Assembly (NCBI RefSeq): GCF_037975245.1
Contig: NC_092569.1
Span: forward strand, 9,375,001 to 9,439,000
From: Apostichopus japonicus
Taxonomy: Eukaryota; Echinodermata; Holothuroidea; Aspidochirotida; Stichopodidae
Length of the DNA stretch: 64,000 nucleotides
Direction of reading: 5' to 3'
Under the pieces are notes generated by a model, which saw nothing but the letters and a program-made list of their open reading frames with translations, did no database searches and was not told where the DNA came from. Both the position numbers and the translations under genes were made by a program. Positions 23,207 through 35,589 of this stretch are shown here, piece by piece (position 1 is the stretch's first letter; each line of letters begins with the position of its first letter).

Positions 23207-23880
23207 ATGAATTAATGTCATAATCCATTCAGATAGATTGTCACCAAGATGTTTGAACAGCATCACTGTCATTACTGCATTCAAGGTCGTTTACTTCTAA
23301 TCCTTGATATGGAAAAAACCGTTGGATGTTAGTATATAAGGGTAGCGTACCAAGTGGACCCTTGTCTAATATTGCAAACAATTAAGCAGTGAAAAATAAA
23401 GAAATTACAAATATATGATAAATTTAATTGAATTTGGCAGCAATAAATTTTCTTACCAGATGGACACAAGAAGGTTGTACGCAGAAGCATGGTTGCAGGG
23501 ATGATTTGGCACAGAATCATGGCGTAAGATTTGTTTTACTTTAGTCAGTGGTTTGCTGTACTCTCAAATTGTTGCAGCAGTTCAAGGAAACAATTTTATT
23601 TGAGCTACGTTGACCATTAATAGCCTAATATAGTGTCCACGTACATTATCGAACGTAATATGAAAGTTATTACTTTAGAGTCACTCTCTTTCGCTTTCCA
23701 ATTCTTCTTTTTAACACGTGACCATAGCTCAGAAAGTCCATGAAAATATAGTTAATATCAAGCACTAATACATTTGGTAAGAAGAAATAGTAATAATGTC
23801 GAAAAGTCTTGTTCGTTTTTGTAAAGCGAAACCAAGTTATTTGAATTTATCTCCAAATCAATTTTTCGAGTCATTTATCT

Positions 23881-23932
23881 GCCAGTAATTCATGTCACAG
23901 ATACCAAAAAATAGGATTCGAGTCTGATTCGA
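23881..23932 (-). repeat. Right half of the 52-bp inverted repeat
   Basis: Inverse of 23,155-23,206. It ends where the SINE begins, so the SINE sits immediately outside this repeat. Confidence 0.85.
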
Positions 23933-23934
23933 GG

Positions 23935-24316
23935 GAGGGCGTTGTGGTCAAGTGGTTAAGGCAGTGGACTTGTGATCTAAGGATTACAGGTTCGAGCCCT
24001 GGCCAGATCATTGCGTTGTGTCCTTGGGCAAGGCGCTTTATCTCCATTGCCTCTCTTCACCCAGGTGTATAAATGGGGACCTGCGAGGTAACTTGTAAAT
24101 ATAGTTGCGTGCGCCGGTTTGTGGCTGCACCCTATGGGAAGTCCCCCGGGGGACACGTGGTTGTGGTGCACTGCGGTGCCCCAGGAGAGATTGATTGAAT
24201 TGTGCACACTTTGGTGTGTGGGTGTGACAAGTTACCAATGACCACGGGTTAAGTTGTAAAGTCATGCGAGGAGGCATTAGCCTCATACAAGACTGTAAAC
24301 CTTCAACTTTAACTTT
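23935..24316 (+). mobile_element. tRNA-derived SINE
   Basis: A tRNA-like head contains an A-box TGGTCAAGTGG (about 23,951) and a B-box GGTTCGAGCCC (about 23,989), the internal RNA polymerase III promoter. A body with TGTCCTTGGGCAAGGCGC and CACCCAGGTGTATAAATGGG follows, both common in invertebrate tRNA-SINEs. The 3' end is a repeat of ACTTTA. This tail stops at 24,317, exactly where copy B begins. The tRNA-like part lacks a foldable mature tRNA end, so it is not a functional tRNA gene. Confidence 0.75.
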
Positions 24317-25622
24317 AACTTTATTCTCTCAGAAACAGGAAGCAAGTGAAGTTGGTGAAAAAATAGTTTAATGTATTATATGTGTGCGTTACTAATCTGG
24401 CGGCGATGTTTTGAATGTGCTAAAGCAAGCAGGTATAAGTAGGAAGACCAACTGGTTAATTTTTCTGATAGCTTGTGAAGCAGATATTATTTACATGGGG
24501 CACTACTGTGAGTTTATCATAAAAAATAACGTAACCCAGATCTTAACAGAGGGAATAGGAAAAAAAAACAAGAGTCGCTTTTCTTAACAGAAGATTCGGG
24601 AGTGAAATTACAGACCTGTGACGAAATATGCATCAAATCGGTTTGTTGTCGTTGAGAAATATATCCAAAGACGCAATATAGACAATTATTTGGAATAATT
24701 TAGCTAGCACTTGATTTTGAATATAAAAAAAAAAACTGTCCAAGGAGAAGCTTTAGATGGAGAAACGATGTTCTCTGAAGATTGATTTATCATTTCACAA
24801 TGCATGCAGTTGATATCATCTTGAAAATAAAGGTCATATTAACATTCCAAAGGAGTACTGAAGTTTCCAGAAAATCCTTGACAGGTGACGTTGTAACACA
24901 TTCATCTGTTGTTCCAAGTTTTCATAAGAACGGCTGCATTAAACAGTCGGGGAAAAAAAGATTAACAGATTTCATATAAAATACAATACGATTCACCAAA
25001 TTTATAACAGGGATTAGAAAACTGCAAAATCAAGAATCGGCCGCAATCAGTGGAGATAAATTGCCACAAAGACGGAAGTTCCTTAACGTAAAACATAAAC
25101 CTCAGCATTATTTTGTGGTCCGCTAAAGACAGATGAATTCTTCTAATATGGTAAACTGTACGGCAGGATACTATTTCAAGTGATATATGTAGCCTCCATC
25201 CACCGGACCTATAAACGGATTGACAATGATAATGTGCAATATCTCGAATATATATAAGCATATATGCATTATTACACACCCATTAGGTACCCATTTATTT
25301 ATAATTAATAACTACCATCAAACGCTTTAAAAATTTAAATACCAAACATAATAACTAAGTATATATTGAAAGGTAATCCACGGAGCCAAAGTGATTAGTT
25401 AATTAATTATTGTATTCTCTTTTTGGCCAGTATGCATTGATGCGAAATAACAAAACTGTTCAACGTTTCCCAGACAATCAGTTTGCTTACTCTTCTTCAA
25501 GCTGCCCAACTGAAATTCTATCAAACAAAGCTTTTCCATGGAAACTGAAACAAAATCTCAGTTGGTGTTATCAAATGGTCTATATGCCTGTATAACGAAG
25601 TCATTGTGGAACCGTCCACAAC

Positions 25623-26293
25623 TTACGGAATCGAAGGTGGTTGTGAGCCAACCCCAATTTGTATTCCATAAGCAATATGGTATTCTACGATTTCTCTGTC
25701 CTCATCTGATTCTTGGTATTCGAATGCAATTGAAGACGGATTCATGTTGGCTTTGTCGGCTAGATCGACGATAATTGGAATAGAGTAAATGTTACTCTCA
25801 ATATCCTTGGTTGTTTCTTTGTCATTTTGATCAAAGCTAGGTTTAGCTATAGCTTTGGTCATATACAGCGTCTGTTTTACAACTTGCTTATTGTTACCTG
25901 CATCTTGTACCTCCAGCGTCCAGTGATGATTGGTAATTACTTGTGATATCATTTTCTTGCTTAACATTAAGCGTATCACCCTTTTGGCAACTGCTGTTAT
26001 CTACACTGAGTAAGCTTGAGGATGGGCATATAGTCATAAATGTCCAAGCCTGAAGTTTTGTTTACCTCCCTTCGACTAATAATGGTATAGTCTTTTATTA
26101 TGTCCACAGAATTCGTCATCATTTCGTCCGACGATTTGTTTATCAAAGGAGGATGTGGCAATGTCAATGATGACGGAAATGAAGAAACTAGGGAGGCTGG
26201 GAACAGTGGTGGGGGTGTAGCTGCAACCTGCCGGTGGTTGCAAGACTCCACTCCGGAAACAGCCAAATCCTTTTTCAGCTCAAGTTTCGTCAA
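25623..26293 (-). other. Copy B version of the tyrosine-motif frames
   Basis: On the minus strand frame 1 (25,997-26,293) is identical in translation to copy A, and frame 2 (25,623-25,979) is open over 118 codons, without the nonsense codon present in copy A. It is the most intact version in the window, but has no recognisable domain. Confidence 0.3.
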
Positions 26294-29162
26294 TTATTTT
26301 TGTTGATGTCTCCTCCTTACCTCCAATATGAGTTTTGCGTGATTGATATATTTTGAAAAGACATGATATTATCGGCCATTTCCTTTCTCTCAAATATCTA
26401 CCATGAATAATACTACAAATATATTTGCAACAATTAAGAGGGTTTTGTCTATCATGTATTGTGCCCGAGGGATGAAATATTGGAATGTAACCATTTCAAC
26501 TAATGCCTTTAGCGATTGTGATGTTGCCTGGAAAAATCTGACTAACAGTTTGCGTTTACCCAATAGACACATCAGATATATATTGTTAGATGGCACAGGT
26601 CACGTGCAGTAATAGATTTCTCAATTTGCTCCGTGCCAATGCTCTAGCATTTTGAATTATTTTAATTTCTGCAGATGCATAGAGAATCATCAGTCTCGAT
26701 TATTACTTTAATTGACGATGTAGGCTACTATAGGGCTGTCAATATTGTAATATTATAACGAGCCCACGACTTCGGCATGTAATGTTGTAAAGGGACTCGC
26801 GAGAGAGAGGTACTGGGGTATCTTGATGCCGTATTTTACGCTTCTTCAGGAGACGTCTCGAATGGGCGATAGAGGAAAACACTGACAGTTCTCACAAAAC
26901 AAGTTGACAAGATAAGATTTGATTAGTGATTCGTTATAATTTCTTCTCTGTCGATTCTCTTCTCTAATTAAATAAAATGATTAGTTTGCCGGCAAAATGA
27001 AAACAAAAATACAATGATCTGACTCTGTCAATAACGCAATTCGAAGTCACGAACTTGCGGGACCATGCAGCTTTTTAGAAAACACTCCACCGAAAATCCC
27101 ACTGCGCATAGTCAGAAGACAGCTGATAACCTGCCCATCCTGCATTAACTAACGAGATAAAAATCAGAGCATAAAGCACTGATCTGCCCTGATTGGTTGG
27201 GAGTTTGGAAGTCAACCATTTTTACGGAAATTACCCCATACCACGTGAGAAGAGCCTTCTCGAATGTTCCACAGATACATCGGATCTATTTTGGGAAAAA
27301 GGCCCTGTAACATGATTCAATAAGATAGTTAAAACTTCTCGTGGGAAAACTGAATCCTCGGCCCAGATAAATATTTAAAGGGCCTGTACGGTCTCTCGAT
27401 GGAGTGTTCCAGGAACATCAAAAATGGTAGTATTACCATTTCATAACAATACTAATACTGTCACAGTATGTCTTTAACTACTCTATGAGACTGATAAACA
27501 ACAGAGGAAGTATCAATTTGTTAGACAACTGGTTAGATTCAAAGTTGTAAGGTGTTTCGTCATGTTCATTACAAAGATGATAGGTCACCATAGCTATAAA
27601 TACATGAAATAATGCAAACCAAAGCTTCTGAATCAGCACGAAAATAAGACATAGGAGATATGGAGGTTGAATTTTAATGTGATGCCTTATGCCTTATAAT
27701 AACATATATTTTAAAGCTACGCATCTTTGATAACATTATCGACGTCATGGTATTGCTGAAAGTCACCAGGATTCTGAATCACGCAATATTTCTTTCTTTC
27801 AAATAAAAACCTATTTGAAAGAACATTCTAAACGAATATATGCCAATCTAGTACGATAAAGGCCAATAACATGATTTATTGTAGAAGTTTATCACCGTTC
27901 TCTAATTTTTGTGGGAGGAACAAAACAAAGTATGTGTGATTGTATACCAACATGACCCAGCAGTTCCCGACCCACAACAGACTTAGTGGCATTTAATAAA
28001 CCACAGTGTCTCGCCATAAATGGCCACAGACAACAACCAGTTTATATACCGGTTTCAAAGATTATAACATATTTTTTCCCATCTTACCATCATTTACGCA
28101 GGGAAAATATGTTTTATATTTGATAGGATAGATTGTATATTTGAAGGGATATTATAATAGTTTCTATGGTTCTTGGCCATAAAATATATAAAAGAAGATA
28201 TGCGAGCACCCCTAAGCTCCCATAGTAACGAGAAGCTTCAACATTAAGTCAAACGTCCCAATCAGAAGAGATTACATTTGTGAAAGCCGTGAAACTCCGA
28301 TAACAACAAAGCATCCTAGAGCGAAGGAAAGGACGAAAACAAACTGTGGACACTACAGCTTTGTCGGCTATAGTAACAAAGAACGTGGAATTCATGTTTA
28401 TTATATAAATTGTTCACGAGCAGGGAAAAAGTTTATAAATCTAATGACTCCAAATGAGATATACAATGTACATTTACAAGCCTACTAAAACAATTATGGA
28501 AAACTGACTTAGGCAAATATAAACAAATAAAGCTGCAACAGGAAAGAAACGTAAGCTAGAACGGGGTTTCGAATCCGTAATTTCATGATTAAAAACCCTT
28601 TGTTCTATTAAGACTTAACTATAATAAAAACTTACATTTTGTGGAAATAGCTCGGACGTACAAGCTGCATAACTTTTCAAATCTTAATAAATTAATTTAT
28701 TACTCAGGCTCCTAGAAACAACTTAATTAAAAATTTGGGAAAGGATCACATTCGAAAAGCAGCGAAACTGTCCTTAGATGTACTGGTGTGGATGTATATA
28801 TTTCTGAATAAAACAACAACAATAAGAATATTTACAAGTAACAGCTGATGAAGGACATGAATGTTTTGAACAATATTCAGTTCTAAAGTTTGATATTTTT
28901 TAAAGAATCGAACTGCACATGATAACGCATGCATTTAGCTATAGCACTGTACACAATGCACATAAATATTGAAGAACATACAACAAGATTTGCTGTTCAT
29001 TAGGAATCATACCACAATTTCAGTAAAGTATATCCGATCAAAACATGAACTAAAATGACCTAATGCAATGCTTGATTTGGCAAAATGTTCAGGCAACAAC
29101 ATTGTTCTTCTGCCAATATGTGAAAGAACATAACTCAGATGGTAACTAAATTACAACAAAAC

Positions 29163-29171
29163 ATTCGTCAA
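29163..29171 (-). other. Empty RTE insertion site in copy B
   Basis: ATTCGTCAA is the reverse complement of the 9-bp target TTGACGAAT seen twice in copy A. There is no insert here, so the LINE entered A after A and B separated, or was lost precisely, which is less likely. Confidence 0.85.
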
Positions 29172-32107
29172 TTAATGTTTGGCGCCGACGGTGAACTTTA
29201 TATTTTCCAGCGTTTAAGAAGTTTTAAGGAGTTAAATCGTTCATTGGCAGAGATTAACAATTTCTATCTCAACCAACGAACCGTCAATGCCGAATAATAA
29301 GGAAGTGGATTTAATCCCCATAGGGGCGTGGCAAAATATATTAAAGAATGACATACAGCCTTGTATCACAATATGTGACAATTGTTTTGATACCGCTGAA
29401 TGACTTTCTGCCTCATCAGATCTTGCCGAATGAAAAATCCATTACGCGTTCATACCGTTAACATACAATGTTTGTTGCGATAAGAGATGGTCAATATTGA
29501 ATTGTTCCATAATAATATATGCCTATTATACTACATAAAATCGTTACCAAACGTCTTTTTTTTTTTTTATAAGAGAGCGATTGGTAGTCTAGAAATATAT
29601 TTGAAGTCAATTATTGTTATCCTTTTTCATTTAGAGCTGGTGTTTCATGTCGTATTAAAGCGTATGTTTATATACCTGCATTCATATTTAACTACTTTTT
29701 TTTTAATGAAGTGAAGCAAAAAATCTCACCGTTCCTTTGTAAATAATATAATAATATTGAATATTGTAAAGGCATTGTTGTTTGATACACTACATAACGT
29801 TTTTTTAACTGAGTAGAGGGTCATAGATTGAGACATTGGATCAGCCCTTTACCGGTCAGTTACCTGACTTAAAACATATATGATGATAACTGAATAAATC
29901 AGTGTCTGCATCGGCAAAGTAAATGTGAATAATTTCCGCTGTGGAATATACTGTTCTACACTTCGCTCATAGAGATAAAAGGGTTCTTCAAGTTCAAAAC
30001 TTTGCTGAATCAAGTTTGCAGGTTAATGCATGATACGTCACGATAACAACGTTTCGACCTTGCTTGCGTGTGCAATTGTAGTTTGGGTTGTTAGTGTGTG
30101 TATATTGCTATTAATGTGTCCTGTAACACATGCATTAAATTTAAACCACGCACTCATTGCTAAGAGATTTATTTTACTTGGCTCCTTTTAAGTCTATAGT
30201 GATTTAGTCATGGAATTGAGCAAATCTTGGTTCCCAAACTGTTTCCAAAATGATGTAAGCAACTAAACAGAGAATGAACGAATGATTGTACATGGTATTG
30301 AAATCATATGTACGTCTCTGACTATAGACTATGAATGCAGTTATACGTCCACTTATAGGTTTCTTTGTAAAGGGCTCACGTTTACACTATATCAAATTAA
30401 GAAGAACTGGACGTCTGCCGAGATTCCTGTGGTGTATGTGGTAATGGGGTTCCTAAAATTATCCCCCTCCAAAGAAAAATGGTGTGATGGATCTACCTAC
30501 ATATATTCCCCCCCCCCACCCCTCCCCAATCCAAATGAACTACATCAAAGCATTGAGTAACTCATCAAACTTTTACTCTAAGACTTTCCAACATAGTCAC
30601 ATGCATCATAAATGGTCATTTTACCTTTCTATGGTGGGTACCCGTGTCAGAAGCCCATAAACGTCCACACCCCCTTCAACATAAAACTGAACTAGACCAG
30701 CGTGACGTTAAACGCTATATTTACAGCTGGTTACTGTATGAACAATGGTCAGCAAACGTTTAGGCCATTGATCTTCCACTAGGACTAAACCATGCCAACC
30801 AAACAGACTCCTACCCTCAGAATCATTTCGCGAATGGGTGAAAGCTACCTTGGACCACGGACTTATACAAATTTGATCTCTGAAAACTGTAAATAGAATG
30901 TTCGACGTTTGGGGAAATCCCGCGATCTATAGTAGGAATGTTTCGCGACCCATGCAAAGTTTGTGGGTTGTCTTCGTAGACAGTCAGACCTATATCCATA
31001 TACCGGGGAAATGCAGAGTTTCCCTACCTGTCATTTGAGTAGCATATCAATGCATGTACCGGAATTATTTGTGTATACAATGGGGGAGTGAAAGTTCCAG
31101 GGCAGTGAGTGGCAATAAGGAATTAGGAACGTCTGAAAGGGGTACCCAACCACACTAAATTTCTGGCGACGATCACCAATACTCCTTGTTGGTAAGCTGA
31201 ACAGTTTGCAATACGTTACATTCAGTTATTCACTGTGTTGATGTAGCTCAGTGGATGGAACTAGGGCAAATGGGGTGTTGCTAAATAAGACTCCTAGCAG
31301 GCGTATACTGTAGCATAGAAAATGTCTGGCAATAGTCATGTATGCTACATGGTGATATGCTGCATATTTATCAGTTTATGGGGTTATTCGTTGAGCTTCT
31401 CTGGTAATTTGGGGAGGGGGGGGGGGTTGTGGCGGGTGACGTCTTACGGGTTTCTGGTATGTGTACCACACCACAGAAAATGTCTGATAGTGGTAATGAA
31501 CCATACCCGTGGCTCTTCCATCCGGTAACTCGTTGAGTGAGCAGATCTCTGGCTCAGTTATAAGTGGCAGGGAGAAGTGATTGGCCATTTAGTAGCTTCT
31601 GCCACGGGTTACCCACAACAGAATGGGTATTTATGATACAGGGACTGTGCTGCAAACATTTGCAGTTTCGTTCAGTTACCCGATGATATGATCTAGTTTT
31701 GTTTGTGTGTGTGTGGGGGTGAGGAGTCGACTAACGTCTGCCATCACTGTTGAAAATACTTTGAGATGGTGTAATTTGAGTATATGGGGCTTTCAAATGG
31801 TTATGCTATGTGATGATGTGTATAGCTTATTTTTTATCCTACCCATGATTGATCACACAAGGCAGCTGAGGACAGACAAAAAAAAAAATCATTTTTTTTC
31901 TGCCATCTTTTATTCAAACTTTGAATTCAATGTACAATTTTGTTTTTCCATTTTCGTAAATAAACAATAGCTATTTCTTAAATAGCGACCATAATTGTGA
32001 AAAATAAAGTGATCGATTAACCAAGTATATTAAAGTAATACCAATTTCGAAATAAATAATAAACATTCCCACGCTAATCAAGGTATAACGGAATCAGGAC
32101 AAATAAA

Positions 32108-32345
32108 CATTCACACTACTAACAAGTACAACTTTCTAAGGCACACTCTTTTACAACCCTTTTAGAAAAAAAAAAGTCATACCGAATATGAATCCTACTT
32201 TGTAACTTTTGGAGTTTAAGACAATGACCTCTGGTACAAGTACTATTGGCAAAAAAGGGAAAAAAGTTAGTGAAGGATAAATTGTCAAAACCCTGCACAA
32301 TTTTGAAAACCTGAATCAAGTCACCACGTAACCTCCTTAGCTAGT
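32108..32345 (-). pseudogene. Non-LTR retrotransposon fragment (reverse-transcriptase C-terminus)
   Basis: On the minus strand the frame has IQVFKIVQGFDNLSFTNFF, CTRGHCLKLQK and FFFSKRVVKE, the order seen at the C-terminal end of many CR1/L2-like reverse transcriptases (FKI..GFDN, TRGHSLKL, FFS.RVVN). It lies directly against the outer edge of copy B, so two LINE fragments abut there. Confidence 0.55.
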
Positions 32346-34490
32346 ATTAATTAGCATCTTTGTAATAATATTAATTACCATCTTCATAATACCTGAATAT
32401 AGTATTTAACTTTCTGTATTGATTATGAGGTACATCATCAAAACAGGCACCTTCCCATACGTTACTCTCCTTAGGGTATAACTTCCCAGTTTCCAGTCCA
32501 TGTCACCATGTGACTGGAATATACTCCCTTATCTAACCGTAACAGCAGTGAACTGTATGTTCTTTGTCTGAACTATAGTTCCAATGACCTAGACGTTTGG
32601 CAGTATGTAAGGAATCAGTTAAGTTCGATGGTTCAAGAGGGGTCAATATGTTCAACAGTATTATTTCTTAAACATTGGTTGATGATCGATAGGAAGGGCT
32701 CTGTTATAGTTTAAGAATGCTTTAGACAAGCACTCTAAGTATTGTAATCGGGTCTGATTTTTTGTGTCTTCAGTTTTTCTCTCTACTATAGGGTCCTTGA
32801 TGGGGACTTGAGTGTCCCACTTTTTCAACTAAACTAGACTAAAGCAAAATAAAATAATACTAAGATTTGAAGCAGTGGCGCGCACATAATTTCAAAGGCA
32901 GGGCAAGGGAGGGGGCAAATTTAAAAAAAAAATGACTCTACGGAATCCTTTACAAGAGAGTATTTTAACATAAGTTAAGTATACTACATGTTAATGTCTT
33001 AATGGTTGCTGTGAGTGTACGTTGTGTAGAATGATAATAGTTGACCAGGGCAATAGTACCAAGGGGAGATTACACGTGCTAGCATAGTAGGCGTGGCTAT
33101 GTTGAATTGCCTGTGAATCAAGTTAGCGATTTCCCGGTCTTTAAAGTGAGGTTGTTAGAGGTGAATAGCGTACGCTTAAAGGTTTAAAGTACCAGGCGTG
33201 TCAAAATATGTACGATTTGGGTTTAGTTGATTGATGGGGCATAACAGTGATCCTTATGTATTACATACCATATTGTCAATTCACTCAGATAAATTATATA
33301 ATGTGATGTTTATAATTATTGCATATGTTATGATTTGTGATTCACTTGCTTTTAATAGTGTTTAGGGCAAGTTTTAAGAGTTGTTTGAAATACAGTTCTA
33401 GTATCCTATATGATATTACATTGACATCAACATTCTTTTGTCAACGATCATTTATTAGAGTGAGTAGGGTGTAAAAGAGGTTGTTATCTATGCAAATAAT
33501 CCAATATGTCAATTTTTGTAGCAGCAACTCCCCTAAACTTCGTCGACGAATTCGATGAGCGTCAAATCGGAAGGGCCATTTATGTCATCAGTGGTGTGCA
33601 TATGATTTCAAATGTTGCGGGGAGGGGGGGGGGGGGTGGGGTTGGGAAAAAATTCTAGAATCCTTGACTGATGTAGGTAGACCTCTATGGGAGAAACCTA
33701 TATTGGAGAATGGGGGATAGATACGGATTAAAGAATTTACAGAGAAGAGGTGAGGGAAGGAGGTCCTCCGGTACCCTTGACACCAGCGCCCCGCTCAAAA
33801 AAATAGACGTCAAATAATAAACATTCTGAATATTTATACAATAAATTAGGTGCATAATTGGATTTAAACTCAAGTTTTTGATTTTGCAGGCGTGGTTGAA
33901 TAGAAGATGTATACCCGCAGCACTGTTCTTATTTTTTTCCAGAATAAAATTAAAAAAAAATTCCCCTGAATGAACTGTTTTACCCCGATTAACGATGAGG
34001 GTGGTGGGGCTATGTCCCACAACTCCCACCCAAATGTTGTAACTGTAATATTGTATCTTTGGGACTGATCTTCTGCCATGCAGTTTGAGGCCAATTGACT
34101 TATTTTGCTTAGAGAGATTCATTCTTTGCCCTGTCGAAATTGAAAAGAACATTAATTTAAGGACTGCTCAAGTAAATTAATGATACCAGGTCACTTTATC
34201 ATCAAGGGGAATATAGTACCAATAGAGAAATGCTTGCCCCAAATACCGACGTTGTACCTGCTATGCCATAACCCATCGATATATGCAGGCTGTCTTACGA
34301 AATAGAACATGATGCGTTATTTCATGAGAAGATTAATGCAGTTAACACATATGGTACATGTTTCCTGTTTCTAGAATACTGTGGGTCACCCAATAACTGG
34401 TTCACGAACTTGTGAACTATCTTGGGTTGTTTGTAAAAGTGTGATAGTGATATATTCTTATTATTTATTCAACCATTGTATTCATTTTCA
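32346..34490. other. Single-copy noncoding stretch
   Basis: No gene recognised. It contains a possible MITE end CAGTGGCGCGCAC near 32,874 and a long G run near 33,617-33,643. Frames at 33,685-34,152 (minus) show no domain and use homopolymer-coded residues. Confidence 0.55.
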
Positions 34491-34492
34491 GA

Positions 34493-34629
34493 TTGTTTAC
34501 CAATTCCACGCAATACCACCAGGATATTGTGATGTAGAAAGTTCAAGAGGGCTTTCAAGTGCAGTAAATATGATCACTATTATATGTAAAAGCCATATAA
34601 TCATCACGAACAACGTCATTTCCTATTAA
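34493..34629 (+). other. Isolated exon-like open segment
   Basis: A TTTTCAG acceptor-like site is followed by a phase 0 frame IVYQFHAIPPGYCDVESSRG that stays open to 34,629. It could be a relic of a terminal exon of a related gene, since I, Y, A and C line up with the MS4A-like tail exon, but the similarity is weak and no flanking exons were found. Confidence 0.15.
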
Positions 34630-35589
34630 CAGGTCTTCCTTTACACTTCCACAATAAACGTGTGAGTTAACAACTTGTTAAATTGTTAGGCTTACTAAAG
34701 ACATTTTGTGTCTTCAAGACTGAGGTAGGTGATCTAAGTATTTGTAAGGAATATTGTTTTGTTCATTCTGGTATTCAATAATATGTATTTACATATACAA
34801 CCATTGGTTATGGAGTACCGGTGTTCTGTTTAGCTTTCCGGTTGATATAACTCCATTACATCAATACGAATAAAGCTAAGGGTTATCATGAGGTCGGAAT
34901 ATTGTTTCACCTTTTCGAACAATACTGGTCCTGTTTGGTGACGTATTTGCCTTTTTCTAGAAAACAATCATTATAATATATAACTCGAAGTCAGTTGGGA
35001 ATACTGAAGTCCGATTTCGGAAAATTCATATAAACATATATAACAGTCATGATCCACAAATCTCACTAAACTGTATACATGCTTTATTGAAATTATAGAA
35101 TATATGTTATTATTATATTTGTGTTTGATGTTGCAAAGCATTGCAGTAGGAATTAATGTACACGACTATTTAATCAACTTGATAAGTATGCTAATTTAAT
35201 TATATTTGTGTCCATTGATAAGTGTTACACAAACTAAGACATACTCAAAAGGAACTGTATAAAGTGTAAAATTAAAGCAATAATCCCACCATTCTAGACA
35301 GCATATAACTCCACGCAATAATACACACTGCGAAATAATATGTCCTCATAGTAAGTTAACTGCGTAATTACATTGCGCTAGTTGCAATCTATGTTCCGCC
35401 TTAGCCAGTTTTCAATAACAGGTGAAGTAAAGTTCACAGAACAATATGCTAAATGAATATGTAAACGTTAAGATGCCGGCAAATGTAAAGGTTTTGTACT
35501 GCAACTAATTTATTATCTTTTTTAGCCAGTTTTCAATAGCAGGTTATGTAATGCTTCACAGAGTATAATATACTAAATATCTATGGAGA
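34576..35589 (+). repeat. Tandem duplication, unit 1 (uninterrupted)
   Basis: Aligns with 35,740-36,481 followed by 38,254-38,533. The offset is 1,164 bp before the insertion. Within the unit a shorter direct repeat occurs (TTAGCCAGTTTTCAATA at about 35,400 and again at about 35,524). Confidence 0.8.

Larger units (their letters stand above)
22635..24317. other. Spacer between palindrome arms A and B
   Basis: The 1.68-kb single-copy loop holds the rest of the CR1-like remnant (to about 22,985), an unrecognised stretch, a 52-bp inverted repeat pair (23,155-23,206 and 23,881-23,932) and a tRNA-derived SINE from about 23,935 to the arm B edge. Confidence 0.75.
24318..32107 (-). repeat. Segmental duplication copy B (inverted)
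   Basis: The reverse complement matches 12,243-22,634 of copy A minus the 2.6-kb LINE. The inner limit is at AATAAAGT (22,627-22,634 in A; 24,318-24,325 in B). The outer limit lies inside the 3' part of the L1/Tx1-like LINE (12,243 in A; 32,107 in B). Copy B contains no MS4A exon. Several long conceptual frames are identical at the protein level between A and B (20,349-20,555 and 20,652-20,948 in A) while C differs, so A and B are the closer pair there. Confidence 0.9.

Noticed and set aside
23935-24010. Functional tRNA gene
   Set aside because: A and B boxes are present, but the sequence continues directly into a SINE body and repeat tail, with no convincing acceptor stem.
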